DNA of 64,000 nt from Desulfocucumis palustris (lineage in GTDB: Bacteria; Bacillota; Desulfotomaculia; Desulfotomaculales; Desulfocucumaceae): assembly GCF_002933875.1 (NCBI RefSeq), contig NZ_BFAV01000130.1, positions 55,082 to 119,081 on the forward strand, in the 5' to 3' direction. The position numbers and the translations under genes were made by a program. The notes beneath the pieces are model-generated. The model made no database searches and was not told where the DNA came from. It worked only from the letters and a program-made list of their open reading frames with translations. Below, in pieces: positions 20,290 through 29,068 of this stretch (positions are counted from its first letter, which is position 1; every line of letters begins with the position of its first letter).

Positions 20290-20475
20290 CATATAAGTGA
20301 GCCTTGGGTCCGCAAGGGGTTATTCCCCCGCCGGGCATATGTCGGGAACATTCCTCCGGCCCTAAGGCCGCGCTCCAAAGTAAGGAGTATCCCCTGGCCT
20401 TATAATTTCGAGCTTACAGCCCGTTTATCCCGGACCTTCAAGGACGGGGTCTTACAGGCTGTTAATGGGATAAAA
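20290..20475. repeat. Dispersed ~190-bp intergenic element, copy B
   Basis: It is homologous at both ends to copy A (16179-16378), including the shared 20-base block CCTTCAAGGACGGGGTCTTA. It lies just upstream of rarA. No ORF is evident. Confidence 0.7.
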
Positions 20476-20479
20476 AAGG

Positions 20480-20600
20480 AGCGGGGCACGCCTTTTAAAA
20501 AGGTCAGGGGACACACCTCTTAAAAATGTCAGGGGACACTCCTCTTATCAGAGGAATGTCCCCAACGTATAATGTCCCAGTGTATAATGTCCCGCCGACT
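20480..20600. repeat. Cluster of GGGGACAC / GGAATGTCCCC short repeat arms
   Basis: Two successive left arms (GGTCAGGGGACACACCTCTT and TGTCAGGGGACACTCCTCTT) are followed by GAGGAATGTCCCCAACGTAT and two shorter AATGTCCC copies. These arms are the same as in the tandem array at 63696-64000. Confidence 0.7.
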
Positions 20601-20645
20601 TCTCCAGCTAATTCCAGTCAGTCAATAAGAAAAGCCGGTTAAATT

Positions 20646-20921
20646 TTAACCGGCTTCTTTGATCAGGTTTAAGAATTCATCACCCAACCTTGTAAGGCTG
20701 CATATTTTACTTTTTCCCTCAGTGGATACTTCCACCAGCCCCAGGGCGTAAAGCTGCATTACCACGTGATCCAGTACCGCCCGTTTAACTTTGGCGGTCA
20801 GAGATAATTCCTCTTTATTCATGCTGCCCTGGTCCACAAGCGCCAAAAGCACCCGTTCGGCTTCCTCGGGCAGGCGGTCGTTTACTTTTCTGAAATAATC
20901 CGCCAGCGGTGTTCCTACCAT
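20646..20921 (-). CDS. Small winged-helix-like protein, unassigned
   Basis: About 91 residues. Helical segments around EEAERVLLALVDQGSMNKEEL and VLDHVVMQLYALGLVEV followed by KICSLTRLGDEFL resemble a winged helix (ArsR/MarR-like) without an effector domain. The ATG at 20919-20921 is eight bases after GGGAGG; a GTG three codons earlier overlaps the ribosome site. It stands alone between thioredoxin and the repeat region. It could be a small DNA-binding protein; no family was recognised with confidence. Confidence 0.65.
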   Translation of the reverse strand: MVGTPLADYFRKVNDRLPEEAERVLLALVDQGSMNKEELSLTAKVKRAVLDHVVMQLYALGLVEVSTEGKSKICSLTRLGDEFLNLIKEAG

Positions 20922-20999
20922 GTTAATCACCTCCCGTTTAAAATGTAAGCTGCTAATAGTATGGTCATTTTTTTAATTAAATAATACCAGGGAGGTGAA

Positions 21000-21030
21000 A
21001 AAAATAAAAAACGCGTGTTTTACCACGCGT
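21000..21030 (-). terminator. Rho-independent terminator after trxA
   Basis: On the minus strand ACGCGTG-GTAAAA-CACGCGT is followed by TTTTTATTTT, about 14 bases past the thioredoxin stop. Confidence 0.85.
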
Positions 21031-21043
21031 GTCCGGGTCTGTT

Positions 21044-21373
21044 TTAAAGGTGCTTGTCGATAATCGCCTTTAATTCTTTTTTGGTTTTAAAGCCGATGGA
21101 GCGTTCAACTTCCTTGCCGCCCTTGAAAATTATCAAGGTGGGAATGCTTATAACCTTAAACTCGGTGGGAGTGGAACGGTTTTCGTCTACATTCAGTTTA
21201 GCCACCGCCGCTTTCCCCTGGTATTCCGAAGCCAGTTCCTCCACCACAGGTGCAATCATCTTACAAGGCCCGCACCATTCAGCCCAGAAGTCCACCACCA
21301 CCGGCACATCCGATTTGCTTACAACATCCTTGAAAGTGGTATCAGATAAATATTGAATGAGTTCGCTGGCCAA
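21044..21373 (-). CDS. trxA: Thioredoxin
   Basis: About 109 residues with the redox site FWAEWCGPCKMIAP and the cis-Pro loop ISIPTLIIF, the normal thioredoxin length and fold. It reduces protein disulfides in the cytoplasm, with electrons from thioredoxin reductase encoded elsewhere. TTG 21371-21373, eight bases after GGAGGGG, is the likely start; a GTG three codons before overlaps the ribosome site. It is monocistronic with its own terminator. Confidence 0.95.
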   Translation of the reverse strand: MASELIQYLSDTTFKDVVSKSDVPVVVDFWAEWCGPCKMIAPVVEELASEYQGKAAVAKLNVDENRSTPTEFKVISIPTLIIFKGGKEVERSIGFKTKKELKAIIDKHL

Positions 21374-21534
21374 TACATCCACCCCTCCTTATATAATTCC
21401 GGCCTTTGCATGTCCGGTTAAAATTACCCCTAACCCAGTAATAAACAAACATAATCCATGTTAATAAATGCAAACTATGCCTTTCCCTTGCTAAATTATA
21501 ATATTCCCCAAAAGTCATTGTCAATTCATTTGCC

Positions 21535-22260
21535 TTAAAAAGGCTTTTTATTATGAAGGAGGTCTGTCACCACCAGGCCCGCCAGTATCAATCCGGCAAC
21601 GGGCGGAACAAAGGAAATGCTGCCGGGAGGGCTTTTTTCCCCGTGGTCACCACCGCCGCCGGCACCGGAGGTCATTGGTTTCTCCGTGGAATACACCACT
21701 TTAATTCCCCTTTCCACACCCTCCTGCCTCAGCCGCCTCCTTACAGCCCTGGCCAGGGGGCAAACCGATGTTTCAGATATATCGGCAACCTTAAAGGCCG
21801 CCGGGTCCAGTTTATTGCCGGCCCCCATGCTGGACACCACCGGTACGCCCTTGGTAACGCAATACTTCAGCAGCTCCACTTTGGCCGTGACGTCGTCAAT
21901 GGCATCCACCACATAATCGGGCCCGGGTTTTAAAAACCTTTCTTCTTCACCGGGTTTTAAACGCTCAAAATATGTATGCACGCCGGCCGAAGGGTTTATG
22001 CCGGCCATTCTCCGGGCCATCAGCTCCACCTTGGGACTGCCCACCGTGTGGTCCAGGGCGTGCAACTGCCGGTTTATATTGCTAACATCCACCACATCGC
22101 TGTCCACCAGGATGAAGCCGCCCACCCCGGCCCTGCACAGGGCCTCGGCGGCAAAGGAGCCGACCCCCCCCAGCCCGAAAACACAAACCCTGGCGGCGGC
22201 AAGCCTGGACAGCCCTTCCCTGCCGATTAACAGCTCCGTGCGGGAAAACCTGCGGTCCAA
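21535..22260 (-). CDS. tcdA: tRNA threonylcarbamoyladenosine dehydratase (TcdA)
   Basis: A 241-residue ThiF/MoeB/HesA-fold enzyme that uses ATP to cyclise t6A37 of tRNA to ct6A. VFGLGGVGSFAAEALCRAGVG is the nucleotide-binding loop, followed by SNINRQ and the VDAIDDVTAK segment; GAGNKLDPA and the C-terminal hydrophobic segment (GSISFVPPVAGLILAGLVV) match TcdA. The TTG start follows GGAGGTAA. The neighbourhood aspS / 6S RNA / tcdA / rarA is conserved in Firmicutes. Confidence 0.93.
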   Translation of the reverse strand: MDRRFSRTELLIGREGLSRLAAARVCVFGLGGVGSFAAEALCRAGVGGFILVDSDVVDVSNINRQLHALDHTVGSPKVELMARRMAGINPSAGVHTYFERLKPGEEERFLKPGPDYVVDAIDDVTAKVELLKYCVTKGVPVVSSMGAGNKLDPAAFKVADISETSVCPLARAVRRRLRQEGVERGIKVVYSTEKPMTSGAGGGGDHGEKSPPGSISFVPPVAGLILAGLVVTDLLHNKKPF

Positions 22261-22294
22261 TCAATTACCTCCAAATTGTAAACTTTTGCAATAA

Positions 22295-22332
22295 CAAAAA
22301 AGTTTTCGACCTGGCTTACGGCTCGAAAACTT
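22295..22332 (-). terminator. Rho-independent terminator of 6S RNA
   Basis: On the minus strand AAGTTTTCGA (22323-22332) pairs with TCGAAAACTT (22300-22309) and is followed by a T run. It ends the 6S transcript 35 bases before the tcdA start. Confidence 0.85.
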
Positions 22333-22345
22333 CACCATGAATAAA

Positions 22346-22538
22346 CCCCACTGATGCCGTGAAACCCCAAAGTTTCCTTGAACCTGTTCCAAACAGGTGG
22401 GTGCCCTCCTGACTGTTTTTTACGTCCCTGGTATTTCAAGGGCCTGTAAGCCGCAATCAGAGCCCGGACTCCCTATCAAGCAGTGTTGGCTCAAAACTCC
22501 AGGGTTATCACGCACATAGTAGGGTATTAGGCTTTGTA
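22346..22538 (-). ncRNA. ssrS: 6S RNA
   Basis: A non-coding stretch of about 190 bases between aspS and tcdA, the position of 6S-1 RNA in Bacillus. The outer arms CCCTACTATGTGCGTG (22509-22524) and CACGGCATCAGTGGGG (22346-22361) form the closing stem. Inside are GAGCCAACAC, a CTTGAA...GGTTCAAGG pairing and the CACCCACCTG...CAGGT hairpin, giving the long rod with a central bubble that mimics an open promoter and sequesters RNA polymerase. Ends are approximate. Recognition rests on location, rod-like pairing and the GGTTCAAGG/CGGCATC similarity to other 6S RNAs; a covariance search would settle it. Confidence 0.8.
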
Positions 22539-22544
22539 GTTATT

Positions 22545-22574
22545 ATGTTACCATAATCCCCGACAGCGTTGCAA
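22545..22574 (-). promoter_or_regulatory. Promoter of 6S RNA
   Basis: TTGCAA (22569-22574) and TAACAT (22545-22550) on the minus strand are spaced by 18 bases and point to a start near 22537-22540, just before the closing stem. Confidence 0.45.
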
Positions 22575-22691
22575 GCTAAAGACATATCAGGTATTTTTTC
22601 ATTTATATTATTAGTAATATTTATCCGCCGTATACATTTCATTTCGACAAGGTTTGAACTTCTTCAACATCATTCCATGATATGGAACACC

Positions 22692-24497
22692 CTATCCCTG
22701 TTTAGCCGTCCTGGGCTGCTTTACTTCCGTGCGTATATGCAGTTCCTTGAGCTGAACCGGGTCCACGGGCCCCGGGGCGCCGGTCATGAGGCAGGCCGCG
22801 CTCTGGGTTTTGGGGAAGGGTATGACATCCCGGATGGTTTTTCTTCCCGCCAGAAGCATTACCAGGCGGTCCAAACCGAAGGCAATGCCGCCGTGAGGCG
22901 GGGTGCCGTATTCAAAAGCCTCCAGCATATAGCCGAATTTATCCACGGCTTCCTCCGGTGTGAAACCAATGGCCTTAAACATTTTCTCCTGGATATCCCG
23001 CCGGTGAATCCTGATGCTGCCGCCCCCAACCTCAATGCCGTTGAGCACCAGATCGTAAGCCCTGGCCCTGACATTGCCCGGGTCGCTCTCCAGCAGCCCC
23101 AGATCCTCTTCCCGGGGAGAAGTAAAGGGGTGATGCATGGCCACGAACCGCTGCTCCTCCTGATCGTAATCCAGCAGGGGAAAATCCGTAACCCAGAGGA
23201 AGTTAAAAAGGTTTTCGGGTATTAGGTTGAGCCTTTCCGCCAGGTGAACCCTCAGTGCCCCCAGGGCGGCATAGGCCACGCCTGGGCTGTCGGCCACAAA
23301 AAGCAGCAAATCACCCTCCCGGGCGTCCAGCCGGGTAAGTATGGTGTCGATTTCCTGGGGCCCGAAAAATTTTGCTATGGGTGACTTCACGCCCTCGGCC
23401 GTAACGATGAAATATGCCAGTCCCTTTGCCTTGTATATGGAGGCGAAGGCGGTGAGATCGTCAATGTCCTTGCGGCTGAAGCCGCCGCAGCCTTTGGCGT
23501 TGATTCCCTTTACCAGCCCGCCGGAAGCCGCCGCCGAGGAAAACACCTTAAAGCCGCAGTTAAGGGCAACATCGGATATATCCGCAAGCTCCAGGCCAAA
23601 GCGGGTATCCGGCTTGTCCGAGCCATACCGGTCCATGGCCTCCTGATAGCTGAGCCTGGGGAAGGGCAGTTCCGGCTTCAGGCCAATGGCTTCGGAGCAT
23701 ATGCGGACCACCATCTCCTCGGTCAGGGATATAACGTCGTCCACATCCACAAAGGACAGCTCCATATCTATCTGGGTAAATTCCGGCTGGCGGTCCGCCC
23801 TGAGATCCTCATCCCTGAAACAGCGAACTATCTGGAAGTACCTGTCCATACCGGCAACCATCAGTATTTGTTTGAATAACTGGGGTGACTGGGGCAGGGC
23901 GTAAAAGCGCCCTGGATTCACCCTGCTGGGAACCAGATAGTCCCTGGCCCCTTCCGGCGTGCTGCTGGTGAGCATGGGTGTTTCAATTTCCAGGAAGCCT
24001 TTTTGGTCAAGGTAATCCCTTACGGCTTTCACCGTGCGGTGGCGCATCTCCAGTGTCAGCTGCATTTCCGGGCGCCTCAGGTCCAGGTAGCGGTAGCGCA
24101 GGCGCAGGTTTTCATCCACGTCAATGCCGTCTTCAATATAAAATGGCGGTGTTTTGGCCCGGTTCAGTATTCTAAGCCCGTAACAGATTACATCAATCCG
24201 CCCCGTGGGCAGGGCGGAATTTTCCGTGCCCTCGGGCCTGGGAACAACCTTACCCTCCACCGCCAGAACATACTCGTTGCGCACCCCCCCGGCCTTGGCA
24301 AAGGACTCCGCCGAGGAGTCCGGGCTGAAAACCACCTGCACCAGGCCGCTCCGGTCCCGCAGATCGACAAAAATAAGGCCTCCGTGATCCCTGCGCTTTT
24401 GCACCCAGCCCATAAGCACCACCCGCTGTCCCACGTTTTCGGGCCTTAGGGCTCCACACATGTGGGTTCTTTTTAATCCTCCCATATTTTCAGACAC
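22692..24497 (-). CDS. aspS: Aspartyl-tRNA synthetase
   Basis: A 601-residue class IIb synthetase of the bacterial type: an N-terminal OB fold, [25 protein letters not shown], the class II motif 2 segment [18 protein letters not shown], a GAD insertion domain and motif 3 [13 protein letters not shown]. Whether it is discriminating (Asp only) or also charges tRNA-Asn cannot be settled here. The GTG start follows GGGAGGAAT. It lies 76 bases downstream of hisS and probably shares its T-box-controlled transcript. Confidence 0.97.
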   Translation of the reverse strand: MSENMGGLKRTHMCGALRPENVGQRVVLMGWVQKRRDHGGLIFVDLRDRSGLVQVVFSPDSSAESFAKAGGVRNEYVLAVEGKVVPRPEGTENSALPTGRIDVICYGLRILNRAKTPPFYIEDGIDVDENLRLRYRYLDLRRPEMQLTLEMRHRTVKAVRDYLDQKGFLEIETPMLTSSTPEGARDYLVPSRVNPGRFYALPQSPQLFKQILMVAGMDRYFQIVRCFRDEDLRADRQPEFTQIDMELSFVDVDDVISLTEEMVVRICSEAIGLKPELPFPRLSYQEAMDRYGSDKPDTRFGLELADISDVALNCGFKVFSSAAASGGLVKGINAKGCGGFSRKDIDDLTAFASIYKAKGLAYFIVTAEGVKSPIAKFFGPQEIDTILTRLDAREGDLLLFVADSPGVAYAALGALRVHLAERLNLIPENLFNFLWVTDFPLLDYDQEEQRFVAMHHPFTSPREEDLGLLESDPGNVRARAYDLVLNGIEVGGGSIRIHRRDIQEKMFKAIGFTPEEAVDKFGYMLEAFEYGTPPHGGIAFGLDRLVMLLAGRKTIRDVIPFPKTQSAACLMTGAPGPVDPVQLKELHIRTEVKQPRTAKQG

Positions 24498-24573
24498 TAG
24501 TTATTCCTCCCGGTCTATCAGTATTAATAAATTTTTTCACTATTTTTTTGCGGACTTTAAACGGCAATGTTTT

Positions 24574-25830
24574 TTATCTCCGCTTAATCCTTTCAACCAG
24601 GCTATTCAGCGGCACTTCCTCCTGTATTCCGCTGGACATGTCCTTGAGCCCCGCGACGCCCCTGTCCAGTTCGTCGCCGCCCAGCAGCACGGTATAGCGC
24701 GGATTCAGCTTCCCGGCATATTTCATTTGGGCTTTCAGGCTGCGTTTCATATAATCCTTTTCGGCGCTGATCCCGTTTTTTCTGAGCTCAAAAAGCAGCC
24801 TTAAAGCTTCCTCTTCCGCCTGGGAACCGGCAGCGGCCACAAATACGTCCACGGTAAAGGGTGGGGGAAAAGCAATTCCCTGGCGTTCCATGGTCAGGAT
24901 AATGCGCTCAATACCAAGGGCATATCCGATGCCCGGGGTGGAAGGCCCGCCGCAGGCCTCAACCAGCCCGTTATACCTGCCCCCGCCCCCTATTGAGCTC
25001 TGGGCGCCGATATCCGGCGCCATTATTTCAAAAGCCGTGTTGGTATAATAATCAAGTCCCCTTACCATGCTGGAATCCACGATATAGGGGATGTTAAGCA
25101 GCTCCAGATATTTTTTCACCGCCTCAAAGTGCTCCGCACAAGAACCGCACAGGCATTTTAAGGTGGTGGGAGCCCCCGCGGCAAGCTCTCCGCAGCGGGC
25201 GCTTTTGCAGTCCAGGATGCGTAAGGGATTGCGCTGATAGCGCCCCTTGCAGTTATCGCAAAGCTGGTCCAGGGAGGGGCGGAAGAATTCCAGCAGTTTT
25301 TCCCTCAGCACCGACCGGCATTTTGGGCAGCCCACACTGTTGATGCGCAATTCCAGTTCCTTCAACCCCAGGCGACCATAAAAGTTCATGGTCATGGCGA
25401 TAACCTCGGCATCTATCCCCGGGTCGTTCGCCCCGAAGACCTCCACCCCAAACTGGTGGAACTGGCGGAACCGGCCGGCCTGGGGCCGGTCGTAACGGAA
25501 CATGGGCCCGATATAATAAAGCTTTACCGGCTGCGGCCCGGCGATAAGACTGCTTTCCATGTAAGCCCTTGCCGCGGCGGCGGTGTTTTCCGGCCGGAGG
25601 GTAATGCTGCGGCCGCCCCGGTCGAGAAAAGTGTACATTTCTTTTTCCACTATGTCCGTGGTATCTCCCACGCCTCTTTCAAACAGTTCCGTATGCTCGA
25701 AAATAGGAGTCCGGATCTCCTCATATTTGTATTCACGGCAGATTTTCCTGAAGGCATCCTCCACATAATGCCATTTGTAAATATCACCCGGCAGGATATC
25801 ACCGGTTCCCCGGGGTCTGGTGATAGCCAT
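24574..25830 (-). CDS. hisS: Histidyl-tRNA synthetase
   Basis: A 418-residue class II synthetase with motif 1 region RPRGTGDILPGD...RTPIFEHTELFERGVG, motif 2 FRYDRPQAGRFRQFHQFG and the HisA motifs LDYYTNTAFE and GGGGRYNGL, ending with the anticodon-binding domain. A CxxC pair and further cysteines (CPKCRS, CDNC, CLCGSC) suggest a zinc site in the insertion. The ATG follows AGGAGGG. It is the first gene of hisS-aspS, behind a T-box leader. Confidence 0.97.
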   Translation of the reverse strand: MAITRPRGTGDILPGDIYKWHYVEDAFRKICREYKYEEIRTPIFEHTELFERGVGDTTDIVEKEMYTFLDRGGRSITLRPENTAAAARAYMESSLIAGPQPVKLYYIGPMFRYDRPQAGRFRQFHQFGVEVFGANDPGIDAEVIAMTMNFYGRLGLKELELRINSVGCPKCRSVLREKLLEFFRPSLDQLCDNCKGRYQRNPLRILDCKSARCGELAAGAPTTLKCLCGSCAEHFEAVKKYLELLNIPYIVDSSMVRGLDYYTNTAFEIMAPDIGAQSSIGGGGRYNGLVEACGGPSTPGIGYALGIERIILTMERQGIAFPPPFTVDVFVAAAGSQAEEEALRLLFELRKNGISAEKDYMKRSLKAQMKYAGKLNPRYTVLLGGDELDRGVAGLKDMSSGIQEEVPLNSLVERIKRR

Positions 25831-25845
25831 ACTTTAATCCCTCCT

Positions 25846-26100
25846 AAAAAAATTAAACCCCGTCCCCGGCCATGCAAAAAATACAGGCCAGGGACGGGAA
25901 CAGTTCCCGCGGTGCCACCCTGTTTGGATAATAAATCCCTCTCAACCAGGCCTTTAACGGGGCCGCCGTGCCATCCTACTCAATCTTCGGGGGCCGCTCC
26001 CGGGTGTTCCTTCGGCGTATACCCGGGGAAGGGCTCACAGTCCCGGCCCTTCCTCCCTGCTCCGCGGATGCCACGCTTACTTTTCCCGGTCATCGCTTTA
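25846..26100 (-). promoter_or_regulatory. T-box riboswitch controlling hisS-aspS
   Basis: The invariant T-box segment GGGTGGCACCGCGGG is at 25906-25920. Downstream, CCGTCCCTGGCC (25887-25898) and GGCCGGGGACGG (25860-25871) form a terminator stem followed by a T run that ends just before the hisS ribosome site. Upstream, a Stem I with an AGUA (loop E-like) motif and a GC-rich arm can be traced to about 26092. CAC at 26004-26006, in GAACACCCGG opposite the AGUA bulge, is the likely specifier and is a His codon. Uncharged tRNA-His would favour the antiterminator and switch on both synthetases. Confidence 0.92.
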
Positions 26101-26103
26101 TAA

Positions 26104-26190
26104 TTTGGGGACATTCCCTGAGGAAACAGTAAAGCGAAAAGGGATTTACGCCACACGGGAAGGTGTCTCCTCTTTCCCTTACCGTGCCGT
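26104..26190. repeat. Degenerate GGGGACATTCC / GGTGTCTCC repeat in the hisS leader
   Basis: TTGGGGACATTCCCTGAGG at the left and GGGAAGGTGTCTCCTCTTTC at the right are imperfect copies of the arms of the short repeat family in this window. They lie between the hisS promoter and the T-box, so the repeat is transcribed as part of the leader. Confidence 0.6.
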
Positions 26191-26230
26191 CCGCACAAAT
26201 CCACATTTAGCACAAAAAGTTTACCTATAA

Positions 26231-26259
26231 ATTTTACGCAAAGGGTAAATGTTTGTCAA
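26231..26259 (-). promoter_or_regulatory. Promoter of hisS-aspS
   Basis: TTGACA (26254-26259) and TAAAAT (26231-26236) on the minus strand are separated by 17 bases. The leader to the hisS start would be about 390 bases long. Confidence 0.75.
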
Positions 26260-26279
26260 CTCCGGCACAATTTACAGAA

Positions 26280-26370
26280 AAAAAATGCCCCGGCCTTATT
26301 TGCCAGCCAGGCTCCTGGCAGGCCCCGGGACTTCAATCGGGCCGCCACATGGGGTGACGGCCCGATACTT
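26280..26370 (-). terminator. Terminator region at the end of the sugar-catabolism cluster
   Basis: Just past the deoC stop the minus strand has one hairpin, ATCGGGCCG...CGGCCCGAT, then a longer imperfect hairpin containing TGCCAGG/CCTGGCTGGCA and ending in GGGGCATTTTTTTT. Together they are a strong stop between the cluster and the hisS promoter. Confidence 0.75.
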
Positions 26371-26372
26371 AT

Positions 26373-27050
26373 TCAGTCCGCAATTTCAGCAATAATTTCC
26401 ATACCCGCGCTGGCGCCTATCCGGGTCGCCCCGGCTTCTATCATTGACAGGGCCTGCCGGGCATTTTTAATGCCCCCGGAGGCTTTAACCCCCATCCCGG
26501 GGCCCACTGTTTTCCTCATCAGGGCTATATCCTCCACCGTTGCCCCCCCTGTGCCGAAACCAGTGCTGGTTTTGACAAAATGTGCCCCGGCCTCCCCGGC
26601 CAGCCTGCAAGCCGCAACCTTTTCCCCGTCAGTCAGGTAGCAGGTCTCAATTATCACCTTCACCAGGGCGGCCTGATCGGCTGCTTCAGCCGCCCGCACC
26701 ACTGCCCGGATGTCTTGCAGAACCTGGTCGTAACCACCGGATTTCAACGCGCCGATGTTAATAACCATATCAACTTCACAGGCCCCGGACCGGATTGCCT
26801 CAGCCGCCTCAAAGGCCTTGGCGGCGGACGACGTGGCCCCCAGTGGAAACCCTATCACCGCGCATACGCCGATTCCCGTTCCAGCCAGCATATCCCCGGC
26901 CAGGGGAACATGGCAGGGGTTGACACACACCGTGGCGAAACCATAATCCCCGGCCTCCCGGCACAATTGCCTTATGTCCTCCCCGGTGGCCGCAGCTTTT
27001 AGCAAGGTATGGTCAATCATTTTGGCCATTTCCCTCTTGGATATTTTCAT
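26373..27050 (-). CDS. deoC: Deoxyribose-phosphate aldolase
   Basis: A 225-residue class I aldolase cleaving 2-deoxyribose-5-phosphate to acetaldehyde and glyceraldehyde-3-phosphate. IDHTLLKA is the family N-terminus, [10 protein letters not shown] the second block; the Schiff-base lysine is in [14 protein letters not shown] and the proton-relay lysine in GVKASGGI. It is the last gene of the long sugar cluster, 110 bases after the class II aldolase, followed by a terminator. In this setting it may cleave a different deoxysugar phosphate; that is inference. Confidence 0.93.
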   Translation of the reverse strand: MKISKREMAKMIDHTLLKAAATGEDIRQLCREAGDYGFATVCVNPCHVPLAGDMLAGTGIGVCAVIGFPLGATSSAAKAFEAAEAIRSGACEVDMVINIGALKSGGYDQVLQDIRAVVRAAEAADQAALVKVIIETCYLTDGEKVAACRLAGEAGAHFVKTSTGFGTGGATVEDIALMRKTVGPGMGVKASGGIKNARQALSMIEAGATRIGASAGMEIIAEIAD

Positions 27051-27160
27051 GTTTATCCCCTTTTTTAAAAAGCTTTACAGTGTATATAAAGTACAATACT
27101 ACCTGGCCGGGGCAAAAACAAGTTTATCCGCCATACCGGGGAGAATTTTGCCGGGATTAA

Positions 27161-28027
27161 TTATTGATATTGGGCGCGCGCCTCCGGGCCGCCGCATATG
27201 TTTATCTTTTTCTTAACCAGATTTTGCACTGCCTCCCTGGCATAAGCCATATAGTAACGGGGATCCTTTTGCTGCGGCTGCTCCGTAAAGAATTGCCTGA
27301 CGGCGTCGGTAAAGGTGTTCCTTATCTCGGTGGCGACATTTATTTTGGCCATACCTGAAGCCACACAAAGTTTCAGTTGTTCATCGGGAATGCCCGAGCC
27401 CCCGTGCAGTACCAGTGGAATATTAACCCGGGAGGCAATTTCCCGGATCCTGGGATAATCTATCCCGGGCAGCCCTTTATACATACCATGGGCCGTGCCC
27501 ACGGCAGGCGCCAGGGTTGACACCCCTGTCCGCCGTACAAATTCTTCGCATTCTCCAGGATCAGCCAAAAAGGCGTCTTTCTCATCCACCGCCAGCTCAT
27601 CCTCCACTCCGCCCACTTTGCCGATTTCAGCCTCCACATTAACGTTAACAGCCCGGGCCATCCTGACAACTTCTTTTGTTTTCCTTACGTTATCCTCGAA
27701 GGAATCCAGCGAGGCGTCGATCATCACCGAAGTATAGCCCGCCCGGACAGCCCGCACGATAACGTTGAAATCCCTGCAATGATCCAAATGAAGGGCCATT
27801 GGAATTTTTGACTTTGCCGCCGCGACCCGGACCAGGGCAACAATATACTCCAGTCCCAAATGCCTGACGGTCCCCTCCGTGGTTTGCAATATAATGGGTG
27901 CTCGACATTCTTCGGCAGCGCCAACTATGGGCTGAAGCATTTCCAGGGAATGAAAGTTTATGGCCGCCACGCCGTATTTATATTTTCTGGCGTCCTCAAG
28001 CATCTGGGTCGATGAAACCAATTCCAT
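27161..28027 (-). CDS. Class II fructose/tagatose-bisphosphate aldolase family protein
   Basis: A 288-residue zinc-dependent ketose-bisphosphate aldolase (Fba/GatY/KbaY/IolJ family). HLDHCRDF has the catalytic Asp and zinc His; EAEIGKVGG, GTAHGMYKG and LVLHGGSGIP supply other metal and phosphate contacts; the KINVATEIR segment binds phosphate. These enzymes split fructose-1,6-, tagatose-1,6- or related bisphosphates into DHAP and an aldehyde. With the PfkB hexose-phosphate kinase and the cupin isomerase upstream, a hexose bisphosphate is the likely substrate. The exact sugar is not readable. Confidence 0.88.
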   Translation of the reverse strand: MELVSSTQMLEDARKYKYGVAAINFHSLEMLQPIVGAAEECRAPIILQTTEGTVRHLGLEYIVALVRVAAAKSKIPMALHLDHCRDFNVIVRAVRAGYTSVMIDASLDSFEDNVRKTKEVVRMARAVNVNVEAEIGKVGGVEDELAVDEKDAFLADPGECEEFVRRTGVSTLAPAVGTAHGMYKGLPGIDYPRIREIASRVNIPLVLHGGSGIPDEQLKLCVASGMAKINVATEIRNTFTDAVRQFFTEQPQQKDPRYYMAYAREAVQNLVKKKINICGGPEARAQYQ

Positions 28028-28087
28028 AAAGCCACCGGCTCCCCCCGCTAATCATTGAAAACATTTACTTTTCGCGGCATTTCATGT

Positions 28088-29032
28088 CTAATTATTGCTA
28101 ATCTCCATGAACTCATTAATTTGTGACAGCGTGCGGCTTCCTTCCATCGGACCGGGTTTTGTGGTCGCCAGGGCGCCCATGGCATTTGCGAAAGTCAATA
28201 TCCTTTCCCGGGGCCACCCCTGCAAAAGTCCGTAAACAAACCCGGCGCTGAAGCAATCCCCCGCCCCCGTGGGATCCACGGCCTTTACCTGAAAAGATTT
28301 CCCCACATGGGTGGCCGAAGGGGTGTACATGACGCTTCCCTCTTCCCCTTTCTTGACAACCACGGCTTTTATTCCCGTGGCAAGCAAGGATTTTACGGCA
28401 TCCTCCGGGGCGCCCTCCCCTGTAATCAACTGGGCTTCACCACCGCTGGGCAGCACATAATCACATTTCTTTAATATTGGCCTGCAGTAATTCTGTATTT
28501 CCTCCAGGGGCAATATCTCCGGCCGCAGGTTGGGATCAAAACTGACAATTCCCCCGTTTTCCTTAACCAATCCCGCCGCTTCATAACAGGCCTTCCTGAC
28601 GTTTTCGTTTATGGCAAGGCTGGAGCCGTTAACATGCAGCACCTTAACAGTTTTCAGGAATTCCTTGTCCAAATCCTCAACTTTAATCCGGCCTGCCGCC
28701 GAATCTTTAATATGGTACAAAAACCGGCGCGACCCGTCGTCATAATAGGTGACAAAAGCAATCCCGGTGATTTTATCCTCCAGTATGCGAATCTGGCTGA
28801 TATCCACCCCGTCCGCCGATAAACGGTCAATATTGCATTTGCCGAAATCATCATCACCAACGCAGCCGATGATTGCCGAAGGCACACCCAATTTGCCCAG
28901 CGCATCAGCGAAAATCGCCGGGGCGCCGCTGGGATACGGCCCCGCAAACAGGCCGGGCTCGGACAGGGCGACGTTAAGCCCGGTCCTCATAACCTCAGCC
29001 AATATTTCTCCAACGGTTGCCACCCAATGCAT
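28088..29032 (-). CDS. PfkB family sugar kinase (2-keto-3-deoxygluconate kinase-like)
   Basis: A 314-residue ribokinase-fold kinase. The N-terminal GEILAEVM and GAPAIFADALGKLG segments and the signature DPTGAGDCFSAGFVYGLLQG, with the catalytic Asp, are intact. LSFDPNLRPE-like text (IVSFDPNLRPEILP) resembles KdgK and IolC kinases. With the KDPG-type aldolase in the same cluster, phosphorylation of a 2-keto-3-deoxy sugar acid is a reasonable guess; 5-dehydro-2-deoxygluconate is an alternative. The ATG follows GGAGGG and lies 36 bases after the Zn-dehydrogenase gene. Confidence 0.85.
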   Translation of the reverse strand: MHWVATVGEILAEVMRTGLNVALSEPGLFAGPYPSGAPAIFADALGKLGVPSAIIGCVGDDDFGKCNIDRLSADGVDISQIRILEDKITGIAFVTYYDDGSRRFLYHIKDSAAGRIKVEDLDKEFLKTVKVLHVNGSSLAINENVRKACYEAAGLVKENGGIVSFDPNLRPEILPLEEIQNYCRPILKKCDYVLPSGGEAQLITGEGAPEDAVKSLLATGIKAVVVKKGEEGSVMYTPSATHVGKSFQVKAVDPTGAGDCFSAGFVYGLLQGWPRERILTFANAMGALATTKPGPMEGSRTLSQINEFMEISNN

Positions 29033-29068
29033 TGCATTTCCCTCCAGGTTGATAAATCAGGCTTCATA

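Noticed and set aside
16179..20600. Insertion sequence with its own transposase
   Set aside because: No transposase ORF is present in or beside either repeat copy; any mobilising enzyme must be elsewhere.
21342..21524. 60-residue ORF overlapping the start of trxA
   Set aside because: It overlaps the thioredoxin start and ribosome site, has no ribosome site of its own and no recognisable domain.
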